Of a stretch of 64,000 nt of DNA, positions 33,100 to 44,590 are shown piece by piece (position 1 is the first letter of the stretch; each line of letters starts with the position of its first letter). The DNA is from Clusia tigrina (Eukaryota > Arthropoda > Insecta > Diptera > Clusiidae), in NCBI GenBank assembly GCA_920105625.2, contig OV050030.1, positions 68,105,807-68,169,806 on the forward strand. The letters are read 5' to 3'. A program made the translations under genes and the position numbers. Below the pieces are notes generated by a model. It was given only the letters and a program-made list of their open reading frames with translations, was not told the DNA's origin and did no database searches.

Positions 33100-33309
33100 G
33101 TGTTTGTTGTTCCTAATATATCATATTTGATTATATCAGCTTTACATGAAGTTGAATATAATTCAAACATATGTAGTAGTTATAATGTTAACATTCGTAG
33201 GAACGTGAAAAGAGCTGTTATTAAATTTTCAAAGCTTGAATTTTCAGTTGATCAATTTAAAAAATTTCAGAAAAATAATTCACTCATAAGTACAGGGTGG
33301 CCCAAATGA
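33100..33309 (+). pseudogene. Unidentified ORF, part 1 (interrupted by mariner)
   Basis: About 60 residues before the mariner end at 33293; Lys/Asn-rich, with a hydrophobic start (NISYLIISALHEVEY). It has no ATG at its start. If the mariner and one TA copy are ignored, its frame stays open into the right flank up to a TGA at 34264-34266. I do not recognise the family. Confidence 0.4.
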
Positions 33310-34199
33310 GACCTAGTGGTGTTAAACACGTGTAACTCTTGTAGTAACGGGTTTTTTAAAATGATTTATTGTAATATGTTAAATGCATTTTATGGAAATT
33401 TAACGTGACTATGTGTGAAATATGACATCAGACAAATGACCACCATTTTGCTCGATACAGGCATTGGCTCTTTTTAGCGCATTTTGCATTCCGCGGCGTA
33501 ATGTTTCTGGTTGCAGGCGCCGTCTGTCCAAGTGTCTGTGGTTTGTTAACATACACTTTGTCTTTTAAATATCCCCACAAAAAAAATCGGGCGCAGTTAA
33601 ATCTGGTGAACGAGGAGACCAAGGGAAATCTGAATTTCTTGAAATTATGCGTTCACCAAAAATTTCACGCAGCATGTCAATAGTTTGCCTAGCAGTATGC
33701 GCAGTGGCTCCATCTTGTTGAAACCACAAATTAGGATGTTGCTCCACCATTGGCCGCAAAAAGTTGTCGATCATTGTTCTGTAAGAAGCCTCGGAGACCG
33801 TTTCTGGCGTTTCATCCTCATTCTCAAAGAAATATGGGCCGATGATTTTTGTGGCCATAACACCGCACCAAACAGTGCATCTGATTGGGTGTGACTGATG
33901 CTGATATATTGCACTTGGAACCCACTTCCTCAAAACGGCGAAGTAAACTTGTAATCATGGAAGATGTGGGCGCTGATCTTACGTTAAAAAAACGGCGATA
34001 ATTTCGCTGCGTCAGAACAATTGATCGTTGAGAAGAATAATAAAATTCGATAGTTTTAATGCGTTGTTGTGGACTGTATGTATTCATTTTAAATTTCCAA
34101 GAGTTCAGTTACAATCTGAAAAAAGAAAAAATAAATTATGTTAAAAAATAAAAAAGTTATTTGTGTTTCACATCAGCTGGTCTTATTTGGGACACCCGT
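33293..34199 (-). mobile_element. mariner-like element (DD41D-type), 907 bp, internally deleted
   Basis: TA duplications at 33291-33292 and 34200-34201. The inverted ends share GGGTGxCCCAAATxAGAC. On minus it encodes an HTH start and the C-terminal half of a transposase. The middle, with part of the DNA-binding domain and the first catalytic Asp, is gone. Confidence 0.92.
33428..34087 (-). pseudogene. mariner transposase fragments
   Basis: 34087-33824: MNTYSPQQRIKTIEFYYSSQ and SMITSLLRRFEEVGS (HTH of the DUF4817 type). 33933-33565: TVWCGVMATKIIGPYFFEN, NLWFQQDGATAHTARQTIDM and WSPRSPDLTAPDFF. 33622-33428 continues FLWGYLKDKVYVNKP. Between the Asp of QQD and the Asp of APDFF I count 41 residues, i.e. 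DD41D spacing, as in tephritid rosa-type mariners. Frameshifts occur at the two joins. Confidence 0.87.
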
Positions 34200-34235
34200 T
34201 ATAAATGAATTCGATTCTAAGGAAAAAAATCGTAA

Positions 34236-34565
34236 TTGCCGGACCGTACTATATCTCACAACATGACAAAACAAAATCATATAAATTTGTTTTTACTGCA
34301 GAGAGAAGAAGTAACACACTATATGTGGATTAAAAAAATTTCAAGGTTAATTAAAGGAAACTCACTCCTCATGCATATAAATTATTTGTGTGCAATTTTT
34401 GTTTGCAAAATAGTGCAAGTAAAAATTTTAACAAATCTTAAGTTAGATTGTAATAGAACAGTCACGGAAATACCTCTAGGTGTAAAGGGTGATGATGTGG
34501 AAAAATTTTCTTCATTAACAGAAAATTATAAGCTACTTTTCTTGTTAGATATATCTACAACTTAA
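34236..34565 (+). CDS. Unidentified ORF, part 2 (109 codons)
   Basis: Open from a TTG; the first ATG is ten codons in. The sequence includes EEVTHYMWIKKISRLIKGNS, a Cys-bearing hydrophobic helix (YLCAIFVCKIVQV) and VKGDDVEKFSSLTEN. It is not like any of the transposon proteins here. It may be the frameshifted continuation of 33100-33309 on the other side of the mariner. Function unknown; a degraded host gene or an endogenous viral gene are both possible. Confidence 0.4.
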   Translation: MPDRTISHNMTKQNHINLFLLQREEVTHYMWIKKISRLIKGNSLLMHINYLCAIFVCKIVQVKILTNLKLDCNRTVTEIPLGVKGDDVEKFSSLTENYKLLFLLDISTT

Positions 34566-34723
34566 TATGTACGAAACATTCATAAGTCTCTAATATGTAG
34601 TTATTATTGTAAGTGTTCGTTTAATAATTTTCTTAATAACTTTTATATATGATCAGGTAAAATGTAATAACTGATTTTGAAATATTTAATATATATTGCG
34701 GATACAAACTTTATATTTGAAAA

Positions 34724-35386
34724 TTACATATTGAAAAGAATATGCAGGTCGGTAGATCGGGGAGCCGCATCACCAATAAACCAATAAAATAATCCGTTAT
34801 GAGCCGCGGATGGGTTATGAATACACTTCCCCCACCAGATTGAACCAACCTGAGCCTTGTATAAAGCGAAGCAGGTTGTTAACACCTGACCATCTATACT
34901 TGTTAATAAGTGGGATCCTAGTAAACATTCCCTATTTATGGCAGAAGCGGTGCTGGGTCGTTTCCAGTTCCTCCTCGTTCCTGGAACTGCGACATGTGTA
35001 TAAACTCCCATTTTTCTGGCATGATTTCCTATTAGACAATGTCCCTTGAGGGTTCCTATGATAGTCCTGATTTATAGTCTATTGACCCTAATGATATTCT
35101 TGGAGAGACGCAGATTTAGCCTCGGCCATGTTTGGCTGGCGGTTTCGCATGTAGTGGCACAGATCCACCTTTGATCGGTTGAGTTTATTAGTATCTCCCT
35201 TAGCTTACAAGTCGCGAGAGGTATACCCATATGCCTACTGATATTTGGCATACAAGTGTCGTATCTCGAAAGTTGGCCAAACCGCTTATTGCTAATTCTG
35301 CTGATCTCTGTGTCTGCATTTCGCAGTAAGTCCTTTTCTGCATTGCAGTCCACCAGACACCATTTCCAGGAGAATGAACCTGACAA
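34724..35386 (-). pseudogene. LOA element B: C-terminal half
   Basis: 35386-35072 (RISNKRFGQLSRYDT; REILINSTDQRWICAT) and 35011-34724 (LLTSIDGQVLTTCF; HNPSAAHNGLFYWF). These match the region after RNase H of LOA ORF2, though without strong motifs. Confidence 0.45.
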
Positions 35387-36392
35387 CTACAGTATAAATC
35401 CAGTGAGTTAGCCTAGGCTTAATTCCACAGGTTTTACCCATAGGTCTTTTGCAGGCATAAAAAGCCACCCCAGCTTTCCTAGCTCTTTCTACAGTGTTTG
35501 ACTTCCAAGTAAGTTTCCTAGTATTTCGTTTCTTCTGAAATTCCTACAGCTTTTCCCTTAATCATTATTGGATCTAAATGAGGAGATTTTATGTTTCCTA
35601 GTCAACAGAACGACTTGAATCTTATGGGGATTTACTCCAATACTGCAGTCCTCTGCCAACTTCGAAAGAATATCTAGAGTATTTTGCTATAAATCTCTCA
35701 GAGTAGATATGAATTTTCCAGAGACAGCAATAACAAAATTATCAGCATATGCTATCACCTTACATCCCACCACCTCTAATCTTAACACGAGTTTATTAAC
35801 AACTGTGTTCCAATGGTGAGAGGACACCTCCTTCCCTCAGTATGAAGAAAGGCATCCAGAGTGAATTCCTGCTTATGCAATGAATCTTCTGCAATGAAAA
35901 TAATTTTATGTAGAGCAGTTTCTACCGATTTCCCCTTTGTATAGGCAAGTTAAGACTATGAGATTAGATTCCTGTCTAAAGTTAAGCTTAAGTGGATTTC
36001 CATCACTATTTCTTTTAAAAAAAAATATGAAAGAGATATCAGCCTTAAATCGTTTGGATAAGTATATGTGAAGACTAATCTAGCCTGTCGCCATTGAGGA
36101 GATCCAATCTTAAAGCAACCTTCAAATATTGATAACGGACTTTTAGGTATCCAGCGGTTTTGTGTAGTTCAAGTGGATAAATACAATCAGGACCAGAGGA
36201 TAAGAGTCAGACCAGAGGATAAGAGTGCTCAATGATATCTGAGCAGCTTGGGAAATGTGTGCTGAGAAGAAGCTATAGAGACTACTTACTAGTTGTAGTG
36301 AAAGTGCCATCCACCTTCTGTAGCAGCTCGCAGCTCTGAGAACTTCCTGCCAGTATCTTTCGAAGTCTAGAAGCCCCTACTATTCGCCCCCT

Positions 36393-37201
36393 CTACTTCT
36401 TCACAAAATTATTTCCAGGAGTGTCTTTGAGCAGTTCTAACCTCCTTCTTAAAGACTTAAGAGCCTCTCTGTACCCTTTCCAGTCATTTTTAATACGTTT
36501 GTACTTCGCCTCATTAAAAACTCTCCTACTGTTTACCGGAAGCTTGCTTAGCTCTTCCGTCCACCACCGAGGTTTCGGCTTTCCCCTCAGCTTCTTTAGT
36601 CGACAGGCTTCAATCAAGGCCGCGCCAACAATTTTTTCTATTCTGCTTTCTGGTTCACTAGATGGACAGAGATTTAAGGTATTACCAACTAGATCTGCAT
36701 ATTTATCCCAGTCTGTATTCCTGATATTTCTACAAATCTTAGGTTTCGGTAGAGTTTTGTTGATCTCAAACGAGATGAATCTGTGATCAGAGAAAGAGTA
36801 TCCATCTAACACTCCTTTATTCTTCCTACAACAAAGTCAGAGGCAAAGGTGGCGTCTATCACCTCCTGCCAATTACTTATGACAAATGCAGTTTTAACAC
36901 ACCCATTACAGATTTGCAGGTTAGTTCCAAGTAAATAATCGAAACGGCACTCACCCCTCATATTAGTGTCCGTGCTACCCTACACCATGTGATGCGCATT
37001 TACTTCCGCACCAGTGATCAATTTAGCTCCTAGCCTTTGGGAATACGTTACCAAATCCTTCAAAATTTCACTTGGTAGCTCTTCGTGCTCACCCAGGTAG
37101 CATGATGATAGCCATATGTGCTCATCGCCTGACTCCAGGCTGAGAGTCGTTTCGTTGGCATCGCTGTAATTAGGGAGCTTAAAAGTTCCTAGTCCACACA
37201 T
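36393..37201 (-). pseudogene. LOA element B: endonuclease and linker
   Basis: 37201-36980: IWLSSCYLGEHEELPSEILK and GAKLITGAEVNAHHMV, the box DxNAHH with the Asp changed (AEVNAHH). A stop follows, then 36812-36393: GYSFSDHRFISFEI, the SDHxxI motif with the catalytic His, then linker PRWWTEELSKLPVNSRRVFN. Family role: nicking target DNA. Confidence 0.85.
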
Positions 37202-37646
37202 AAGACCATGTACAACCCATGGTTCTTGAATCAGTCAATATGGTATCTGTCTTTTGACAGATGGAGTATAAAATTGGCGCACGCAACCTTTGGTGCGGGC
37301 TTCTTAATAGTGCTGGGGCTTCTGGTCGGTTCGTCCGACAGCTGACATTTGGCAGCGGTTTCGGTTTCGGAACTTGCGACAGTCCCTCCATAAACCTCGT
37401 GGCCCAGCTAATGGACGACTTTTGTTCTTCAGACCTCTCTCCTTCCAGGACACTTCTAAAACGTTCCAGTAGCTTCAAAGCAGAGCGTCTCTCCTTGTAG
37501 CTGTGCCGTGTATGCTTTACCATCGAGGAGGCATTGGTCGTTTCAGAAACTAAAATATGACACATATCCATGCCAATACTTGGAGTTAGTGTTTTTTGTG
37601 CGAATTTAACGATTTTATTTGTTAGGTTGATTGGTTGCAGAGGCAA
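37179..37646 (-). pseudogene. LOA element B: ORF1-like fragment
   Basis: 155 codons. It has SYKERRSALKLLERFRSVLEG, a Pro-rich segment and a Cys-poor tail; this is likely ORF1, by position upstream of the endonuclease. The last residues are already endonuclease-side leader (TMGCTWSYVW). Confidence 0.5.
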
Positions 37647-38046
37647 TAGGTTATTAGCGCTGGTGCACCGATTTGATACTGCACCTTTGGTTTGTATACT
37701 AAATTAGAATATTGTTGTGTGGCGGCCCTTATAGCCAGTTGGAGAGATTTCTGAACTCGAGAACTTCCCCTAGAGAGCAGCTCGCGATATCTTCAATGTT
37801 TTTGAAAAAACTTTGCCTAATGTTTTCCATCATCTTCTGGCCAGGGCCAGGCAGTCAGATAGGAATTGTTTGAAGATTTGCCTTTCTAATTGGTTTTCGC
37901 AGCTCCGAGAACTGGTATTGCACATTATTCCCATTTTTACATATCTTCCCAAATGGACCTCTAGTGATTAACTATGTGGATTTGTTTTTGTTCTAGCCCG
38001 GCCAGAGTGGTCTAAGGTCAGTAGTACAGGTTTCCAACCCTCACCA

Positions 38047-38768
38047 TCAGCTGTTTGCATTTTCCAATAATTCGTTGCCGATCTTGCTTTTGATTAAGCC
38101 AATTGGGACACGACCTGGAGTCGCTTCATGTTCATCGTGCGCTGATCCCCTTTGGTCCAGCTCATCTGCCCTCTCGTTTGCATCGATATCCCTTTTCCCT
38201 GGCACCCATATCAATGTTACGATAGTCCGACGGGCTACTGCGGTTAAGACCTCCCTGCATTTCATTGCTAATTTCGAGATTATTATCGCCGAGTACAACG
38301 CTTCGATAGCAGCCAGATTATCTGATATAATTGGTCTTTTTTCTTTATATCTTATGTCTTCACTTCCAACTTACAGGCCTCCCTTATTGCAAGCATTTCC
38401 GCTTGGAATAGACTTGATGTGTTCGGGAGATGGAATAATTTGGCAATCGTTAGCTCTTTTGAGAACGCACCTGCTCCTACCCCAGAATTCATCTATGAGC
38501 CATTTTTTAAAGAATAAATCAATTGAGAGCAGCTGCACCAATACATTTAGGGCCTCCGTAGGCAATATCTAATTGCTCCTGTTATTTCAGCGCCCGCTAT
38601 TCTTTGTACTCTACTTAGTTTGGTTACCAAGGCTCCGTATGACAAAATTGGACCCACAACCATTTTGTATATCCATAGCATTAAGTCTGGTCGAAGACCC
38701 CAATTCCTACCAATCATCTCTTTGCATGAGTAAAGTGCAAACCCTACTTGGTGTATCCTTTGCTCCAT
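38047..38768 (-). pseudogene. LOA element C: RT thumb and RNase H
   Basis: 38768-38547: HQVGFALYSCKEMIGRNWGL and LMLWIYKMVVGPILSYGA (thumb). 38298-38047: YSAIIISKLAMKCREVLTAV, then TLIWVPGKRDIDANERADEL, the terminal RNase H motif GxxDIxxNERADELA with its Asp. Confidence 0.87.
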
Positions 38769-39414
38769 GTTTAATATCCGGTTCAGATTCGAGCCCAGGA
38801 TTATACCCAGGTACCTGGCACTCGATTAAACAGATAGTGTAGTTTTTTTTAAATTACGTATCATAAAGTCGTTATATTGGTTCGCGTCGTAAATACCATC
38901 AGATCAGTTTTGCAGGGACTAATGCCTAGTCCATGTCCCATGCACCATTCAATTAATCTCTTCTACGACCTCTGGAGGATTCCGCGAATAACATCAGGGC
39001 CCTTTTTACCAAGTCATCCGCGTACGCCACCACTTTACTTCCTCCATCGTTTAGTTCTTTGAGGACGCTATTCATGGTACATATTCACAAAAGGGGATAT
39101 AGTACCCCTCCCTAAGGAGTACCTCTTTTCACATATTTAATTAGGCGGCTACTACCAAGCTCCGCAGTTACCATCCTTTTTTTGAGTATAGTATTAATCC
39201 ACACATGGACATGCCTCTCCACTCCAAAGTTTTCGAGCCCTGTTTGTACCGCTTCTGTTTGGATATTATTAAAAGCACTTTCTATGTCCACAAAAACGAC
39301 TAGTGTATATTGTTCCTATTTGATGGACCTTTCCACCGTCCTCACTACCTCATGAGGGGCTATCTCTGTCGATTTCCCTCTCAGGTAAGCGTGTTGCGCA
39401 TCGGAAAGCGTATG

Positions 39415-39899
39415 CTATACTTCCATCGTTATATGTAGGTCAAGTAGTCTTTCGAGGGTCTTGAGAACGAACAAAGTCAGGCTTACTGGGCGAAAATCCC
39501 CGACCGATTCGTGACATCTTTTTCCTGCCTTTGGGATAAACAAGACTTTTCTCGTCTCCAGCTGAAAGGAACGTAGTTGAGCAAGGCAGGCCTTAAAAAT
39601 GATCTCCAACCCAGGTATTACCCAATCCTGTGTGACCTTCAGCATCATTGGAATGGTCCCAGCCGGTCCAGGTGATTTGTAGGGGGGACACTTTTAATGG
39701 CCCATGCCAAATTCTCCTTTGTGATTAAATCGGGATCGGCCACTGATCCCAATTTTCCGGAGTACTCAGAGTTATACCCGTCATCCATGTACCCCGGAGA
39801 GTGCGTGTCTAGGAGCAGTTGCAGTGTATCCTTTGAACACGTTGTCCAGGAGCCATCCGATATGTTAATAATGGAGAGATTTGTGTGGTCCCAGGACAA
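39415..39899 (-). pseudogene. LOA element C: linker and RT start
   Basis: 39899-39645 contains NLAWAIKSVPPTNHLDRLGP, the usual AI.SF.P.KSPG.DG region before RT. 39648-39415 follows with WVIPGLEIIFKACLAQ, KVLFIPKAGKR and SVGDFRPVSLTLFVLKTLER. A frameshift lies between. Confidence 0.85.
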
Positions 39900-40543
39900 A
39901 ATCTTCCCTAGGCTTGCTCACTGCTTGGTAGTTTCGATAGTGGAGCAGAAGTCCCTCCAAACTTTATTTTTAAAATTCTGAGCTATCTCTGTAGGCCTGC
40001 CAATTATCCGAACAATAGCTACAGTTAAATGTCTTTCGCACCTCAGCCCTGAAACATGAAAGTTCATCATTCCACAATTGTAGAAATGATTTTTTTTTAA
40101 TTTAATCGGACAAGTGGTTTTGAAGGCTGCTCCCATCACACCATCTAACCGCCCGATATTTCTTACCATCTCACCCGCCGGTGTTAGATACCCTACCCAT
40201 ACTCTTACGGACTATACTGTCAAACCGCGTCCAGTGGGTCCATTTTGGATTATGATATGGTTGAGGTCTGAACCCGAATATTTATATCAAATAATATCCA
40301 CGAGTGATCGGTGAAAGATGTCTCTAGAGTATCTACTTCATTTTTTCACCCATTATTTTCAGAAAGTAGTGTAAAATCCTACACGGTGGTGTCATTAGTG
40401 CTGTGATGGGGTGAGAGATATATGTTAAAATATCTTTTCCCAACTAGGACGATGGCGATGCCCACGTCCTCCTCCAATAGCAGGACGGCAAAGTTGTCCG
40501 CTGTTAACTTAGAATGCACAGCATTCAACCCCATTTTTACAAA

Positions 40544-40894
40544 TCATGGGGTGATTCTGGGTTGTGTAGCATCACGCAGACCCAACAACTTTTGGGCATC
40601 AGCGACCTCTTCCTCCTCCTCTTCCAAGTTGGAAGAGCGGAAAATTTTTAACTTCGCGTGTCTTTTGCTGACACGATGTTTATTTTCTGCCTTCTCCAAG
40701 GCAGGTAAACTTTCCTCTTTTATAATCAGGTGGAAGGAAATACTAGATTTTTGCGGAGCCCCCGCCTTGATAACCTGCCAGTTAGTCATAGGAATTTTGA
40801 GATTGTGGGCCTGCAGGTACTGGACAAGCTTTTTTTTGTCCAACGTCATATTGGGCAAAGCAAATGCGTGCCCTTGGCGTCTTCGGGATTTCAT
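40544..40894 (-). pseudogene. LOA element C: ORF1 C-terminal part
   Basis: 116 codons with NMTLDKKKLVQYLQAHNLKI, a KRHAKLK basic stretch and a Glu run (LEEEEEEVADAQKLL). It fits an ORF1 tail. Confidence 0.5.
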
Positions 40895-41046
40895 GCGATG
40901 AGCGTGATCCTCAAGCTCTTATCTGCTTCCCCAAGATACAGCCTTCCGGAAATTCTGTGAAGTACTAGTTACCGCATTAGATTAGACCCTGTATCCCCTG
41001 ACAATTTCGGAAGAGTCCAAACCGGGGTGAGGCAACTTCGGGTCTC

Positions 41047-41181
41047 CGTCCCGTGTTACATAACACTGTGTCCCGTGTTACATAACACTGTGTCCCGTGT
41101 TACATAACACTGTGTCCCGTGTTACATAACACTGTGTCCCGTGTTACATAACACTGTGTCCCGTGTTACATAACACTGTCC
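41047..41181. repeat. 22-bp minisatellite, six copies
   Basis: The unit gtcccgtgttacataacac plus tgt repeats with exact 22-base period (starts near 41049, 41071, 41093, 41115, 41137, 41159), all copies identical or nearly so. Each unit contains the dyad GTGTTA-CA-TAACAC. It lies inside LOA element C. Confidence 0.97.
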
Positions 41182-41366
41182 ATTACCATTTGTGACAACC
41201 TGACCTCAATCTCTCCCTATCTCTCCAGGGATTATTTGCCGCTGTAAATGGCGACGTCCAGTGTCGCTACTTGTAAGTGGTCTCGGACTAGGTCGCTGTA
41301 GACCCACGTATTCGTGCCCCTATCTCTGTTGCCCCGGCTGACCTGTTTCGTTTAAAAGCCTCGATT

Positions 41367-41648
41367 TCAAGAAGTGTCGATTGGTACACCAGATATTCGT
41401 CGACGACTTACTGAAATTGCGTCTTTGGTATCGACAGTGCCAGTCGCTGTGTTTTTGCTGATCCTTCCAAGGATAGCTACGGTCCTCCATAATTGTTTAT
41501 GCCTACACGGTACTTTGGGTCTAGCAATTTTTTTATGTCCCTTTGCCAAAGCAGTATTCTCGAGTTTAGGTGTACTGTGTTCCACTGTAGCATCCCTTAT
41601 CAACGGAATTATGGTTTCCTGGCTAGAAGTCTCCATTCGTCCCTCCAT
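41367..41648 (-). pseudogene. LOA element C: ORF1 N-terminal part
   Basis: 93 codons: basic region ALAKGHKKIARPKVPCRHKQ followed by WRTVAILGRISKN. Position at the 5' end of the element suggests ORF1. No hallmark domain. Confidence 0.4.
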
Positions 41649-42102
41649 TCGTCCTCTCCTAGTTTGTCCTCAGTTTCTTTGTCCTTTTCGGAATTCGTTT
41701 TTGTTTTTTGTTTTGATTTATTTATTGTTTTGTCCGAGGGTGGTTTTTTATTGTTCATATTTATGTGGATCGTACGGTCACCTCCCCAACTACGCAGGCC
41801 TTGTCAAAAGAAGGGGGAAAAGGTAAGTCACTACAGAGCCCCATATCGTGATAAGGTCACCGTTACTTCGTGAGACGGCCTGGTATCAGGAAGCCTCCAT
41901 AGAAGTACAGCCTGTTTAACTGCTGCTGTGACTACCATGATGTTCACTCTGCGATGATCACTGTTCAATTGGGTCGATATCAATTTTGTGACGGCTTATA
42001 TACCTCCTGTGTATCATAGAAGTACAGTCGGTATACTCCCTGGCTGAAACCGACCGCACTAAGAAACCTATTCTAGGTGCAGCCGTTATTAGTCGTCACC
42101 TC

Positions 42103-42870
42103 TTGGTGGTGCTAACTTACACTTTCGTCAGCCCACTTAGTTACGACAGTTCTGATCTCGATCCATGGGGTAAGGCATATAAGTCAGTGATGGTGAAACT
42201 TAAAGGGCTAAGAGCACCGCAACCTACAGAATATAAATTGATGCGTAAGGTAGTTGCAGCGCTCTTTCCCCCACAGGAGGAAACAATTCTATACAACGGC
42301 CAACAAATAAACAGCACAGAAATCCCCGAGATTTCCACTGATGAGGTAGTGTTCTCTCTGCGGAAAATTGCTGACGCCAAAGCACCCGGGCTAGACGGTT
42401 TGCCCAATATTGCGAAAAAAGCGGCGGTCAAGGCAACACCTGAAATCTTCACGCAGGTGTACAATGCGTGCTTAAACGATGGAATATACCCAGATATTTT
42501 GAAAAAGCAGAGGCTGGTATTACTGGATAAGTCCGGAAAACAACCAGACCACCTATCCTCGTACAGACCAATTTGCATGCTCGATACGCTGGGTAAAATC
42601 TTAGTGAGAATTATCTCCGATAGACTGCAAGAATCACTTAAAAAGGCAGGAGGATCGGAGATCGCGATCCACCGTGGATGCAGTCCAAGCAGTGATGGAT
42701 ATTGCAAGAGAAGCACTCAGCGGGAAGAGATGGGTAAATTGAAGCAAAAAATACTGCGCAGTAATCACATTAGATGTGAAGAACACTTTCAACTCGGCGA
42801 GTTGGCCATTAATCATAAGCGCCCTCCGGAAATTCGCTCTCCCGGAGTACTTGTTGCGAATTTTAGCTAG
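42103..42870 (+). pseudogene. R1-clade ORF2: linker and RT fingers
   Basis: 255 codons. DAKAPGLDGLPNIAKKAA (AxGxDG), then KQRLVLLDKSGKQPDHLSSYRPICMLDTLGKILVRII (R1-type; usually xxxxLPKpgKxxxxxSSYRPICLLDT.GKxxE). It loses frame around residue 185, where AETAV/FRxxxST is expected. A frameshift leads to 42776. Confidence 0.9.
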
Positions 42871-43204
42871 TTATTTTGACAATCGAGTACTACTGTACGA
42901 TACGGACGAAGGGGCAAGGCAATATAAGATCACGGGGGGAGTACCTCAGGGTTCTGTGCTCGGCCCTTCATTATGGAATGGTATGTACAATGACCTACTC
43001 CAACTGGATCTACCGGAAAATACTACGGTGGTAGGCTATGCGGTCGACATTGCTGTGGTAGCAGTAGCAAAACAGCTGGATATGCTCCAAACGATATGCA
43101 ATGATGCGATCGTCAGAATAAGAAGCTGGCTTGATGACTCAAAACTGGAATTGGCGGCCCAGAAAACAGAGGTGGTCCTGCTGAGCTCCAGAAAAATGCA
43201 ATAA
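42776..43204 (+). pseudogene. R1-clade ORF2: RT palm
   Basis: 142 codons: FNSASWPLIISAL (usually DVxNAFNSA), then YLLRILASYFDNRVLLYDTD, ITGGVPQGSVLGPSLWNGMYN and VVGYAVDIAVVAV. The YADD box is YAVD, so the first Asp is Val and the enzyme is predicted inactive. Ends with KLELAAQKTEVVLLSSRK. Confidence 0.92.
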
Positions 43205-43206
43205 CG

Positions 43207-44044
43207 GTGTGCGAACACGAAATTACATCGCAGCCGTATCTGCGGTACTTGGGAGTGATCATAGACGCGAAACTGATCTTCAAGGAACACCTTAGGACAG
43301 TATGCGAAAAGGCTGCTCGTGTCAACGGTGCGCTCACAAAGATGATGCCAAACTTGGGGGGGCCCAGATCAAGTCGAAGGAAGCTACTATCGAGGGTAAC
43401 TACCTCGATCATCCTATATGCGGCTCCAATTTGGGCAGAAGTCGCGCGTACAGAGAGTGTCTCAAAAGGAATCCGATCTATACAGAGGCTCAGCGCGCTA
43501 AAGGTTGCTAGCGCCTTTCGGACAGTTTCGGATGATGCCATTTGTGTGTTATCAAGTAAGCCACCAATCGACCTGCTTGCATATGAAATGCAGGATTTGT
43601 CTAGGAGAGCGACTCGACCAACGACTGCAGATAAGCTTCAAATAAGACAGAAAACCAAGCAACAATGGCAGCAAAGATGGGAGCAATTCAGCCAAGGCCG
43701 ATGGACATTCCAACTGATACAAAATATCAACGAATGGTACTCGCGCACACACGGCGAACTTAACTTCTATTTAACGCAGATGCTTAGTGGCCACGGGTGC
43801 TTCAAGGAATACTTGCACAAATACAAATACGATGATGACCCATTTTGTACAAGTTCCCCGGGAGAGCAGGAGGCATATACTTTTTCATTGCCCGCGATTT
43901 AACGAGAGCAGAAACAACTTGAGCGCTATCTTAGGAAAACAACCAGCAGTGGCTAAGCTGGTAGCGCATATGTGTGAAACCAAGACTAAATGGGAGGCAG
44001 TTTATTCTACAGTATCCATTATGATGATAACGATTGAGCGGTAA
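43207..44044 (+). pseudogene. R1-clade ORF2: thumb and C-terminal Cys/His motif
   Basis: 43207-43902: ITSQPYLRYLGVIIDAKLIF, KLLSRVTTSIILYAAPIW, RLSALKVASAFRTVSDDAIC and WYSRTHGELNFYLTQMLSGH with GCFKEYLHKY. The last motif C...H lies after a frameshift at 43787-44044 (SRRHILFHCPRFNESR). Usual order for R1-clade ORF2. Confidence 0.9.
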
Positions 44045-44590
44045 TGCTCGTAACGGCTTCTCGACGTATAACCTAAAGGTGAGGTCCCGAGAGGATAATC
44101 CGTCCGGACATCGGGGTGAATTTAGTGGGATTAGGCCCCACACTACAAGGGTTTTTGGCTTCTTTACACCTCGTAAAAAAAAAAAAAAACTTAGTTACAG
44201 CACATATACCGGTAATACATGTTGTTCTCCCTGAGTATCTGACGACCCCTATTTTCTTTATTTTATGTTAATATTTATTATATCCTTACTTGTTCATCGG
44301 TTTGTACAGTTAAGTCGTAGTACTGCTCTTACTAAGCTATTTAGGTAGTTTTTCAACTTATTGCGTATTGCTTGCAGTGTTGTGAATTTTTACTCCCGCT
44401 GTAGGCAATTTTCTTTATGAATATTACAGTTTTTAAGAAACTGCTAGAATAAAACTAGAAATTAGATTTTTCGACTCATCTCGTTTCATGACATGCAGCT
44501 TAGATAGTTTAGAAACATATGTTGCTTCAGAAAACTTTTATATTTTATTAGCTAAACACGACGCATATAGCTTTGCTTCTACAAATAAAA

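Larger units (their letters stand above)
34724..37646 (-). mobile_element. LOA-clade element B (deleted)
   Basis: Minus order: ORF1 end (37646-37179), endonuclease (37201-36393 with linker), RT scraps in broken frames (about 36300-35500; STETAL-like and YADN-like boxes), RNase H scraps and C-terminal region (35386-35072, 35011-34724). Frameshifted throughout. Confidence 0.8.
37650..41650 (-). mobile_element. LOA-clade element C (long, degenerate)
   Basis: Minus order: 5' ORF1 part (41648-41367), minisatellite (41181-41047), ORF1 part (40894-40544), endonuclease scraps (40500-40000), RT start (39899-39415), RT palm in broken frames (39400-38900; a YADDLV-like box near 39030), thumb (38768-38547), RNase H (38298-38047) and 3' end near 37.7 kb. 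Longest LOA in the window. Confidence 0.8.
41880..44189 (+). mobile_element. R1-clade non-LTR element, 5'-truncated, with poly(A)
   Basis: Linker and RT from 42103, RT palm 42776-43204, thumb 43207-43902, C-terminal Cys/His motif 43787-44044 and an A15 tail at 44175-44189. The endonuclease is absent. Broken into at least four frames. Confidence 0.87.

Noticed and set aside
41047..41181. CRISPR array
   Set aside because: Contiguous 22-bp units without unique spacers in a eukaryotic retrotransposon; a minisatellite.
41493..41873. 126-codon plus-strand frame rich in Ser/Phe
   Set aside because: Opposite strand of LOA element C ORF1 and its leader; no motif.
42141..42716. 191-codon minus-strand frame
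   Set aside because: Antisense shadow of the R1-clade RT frame.
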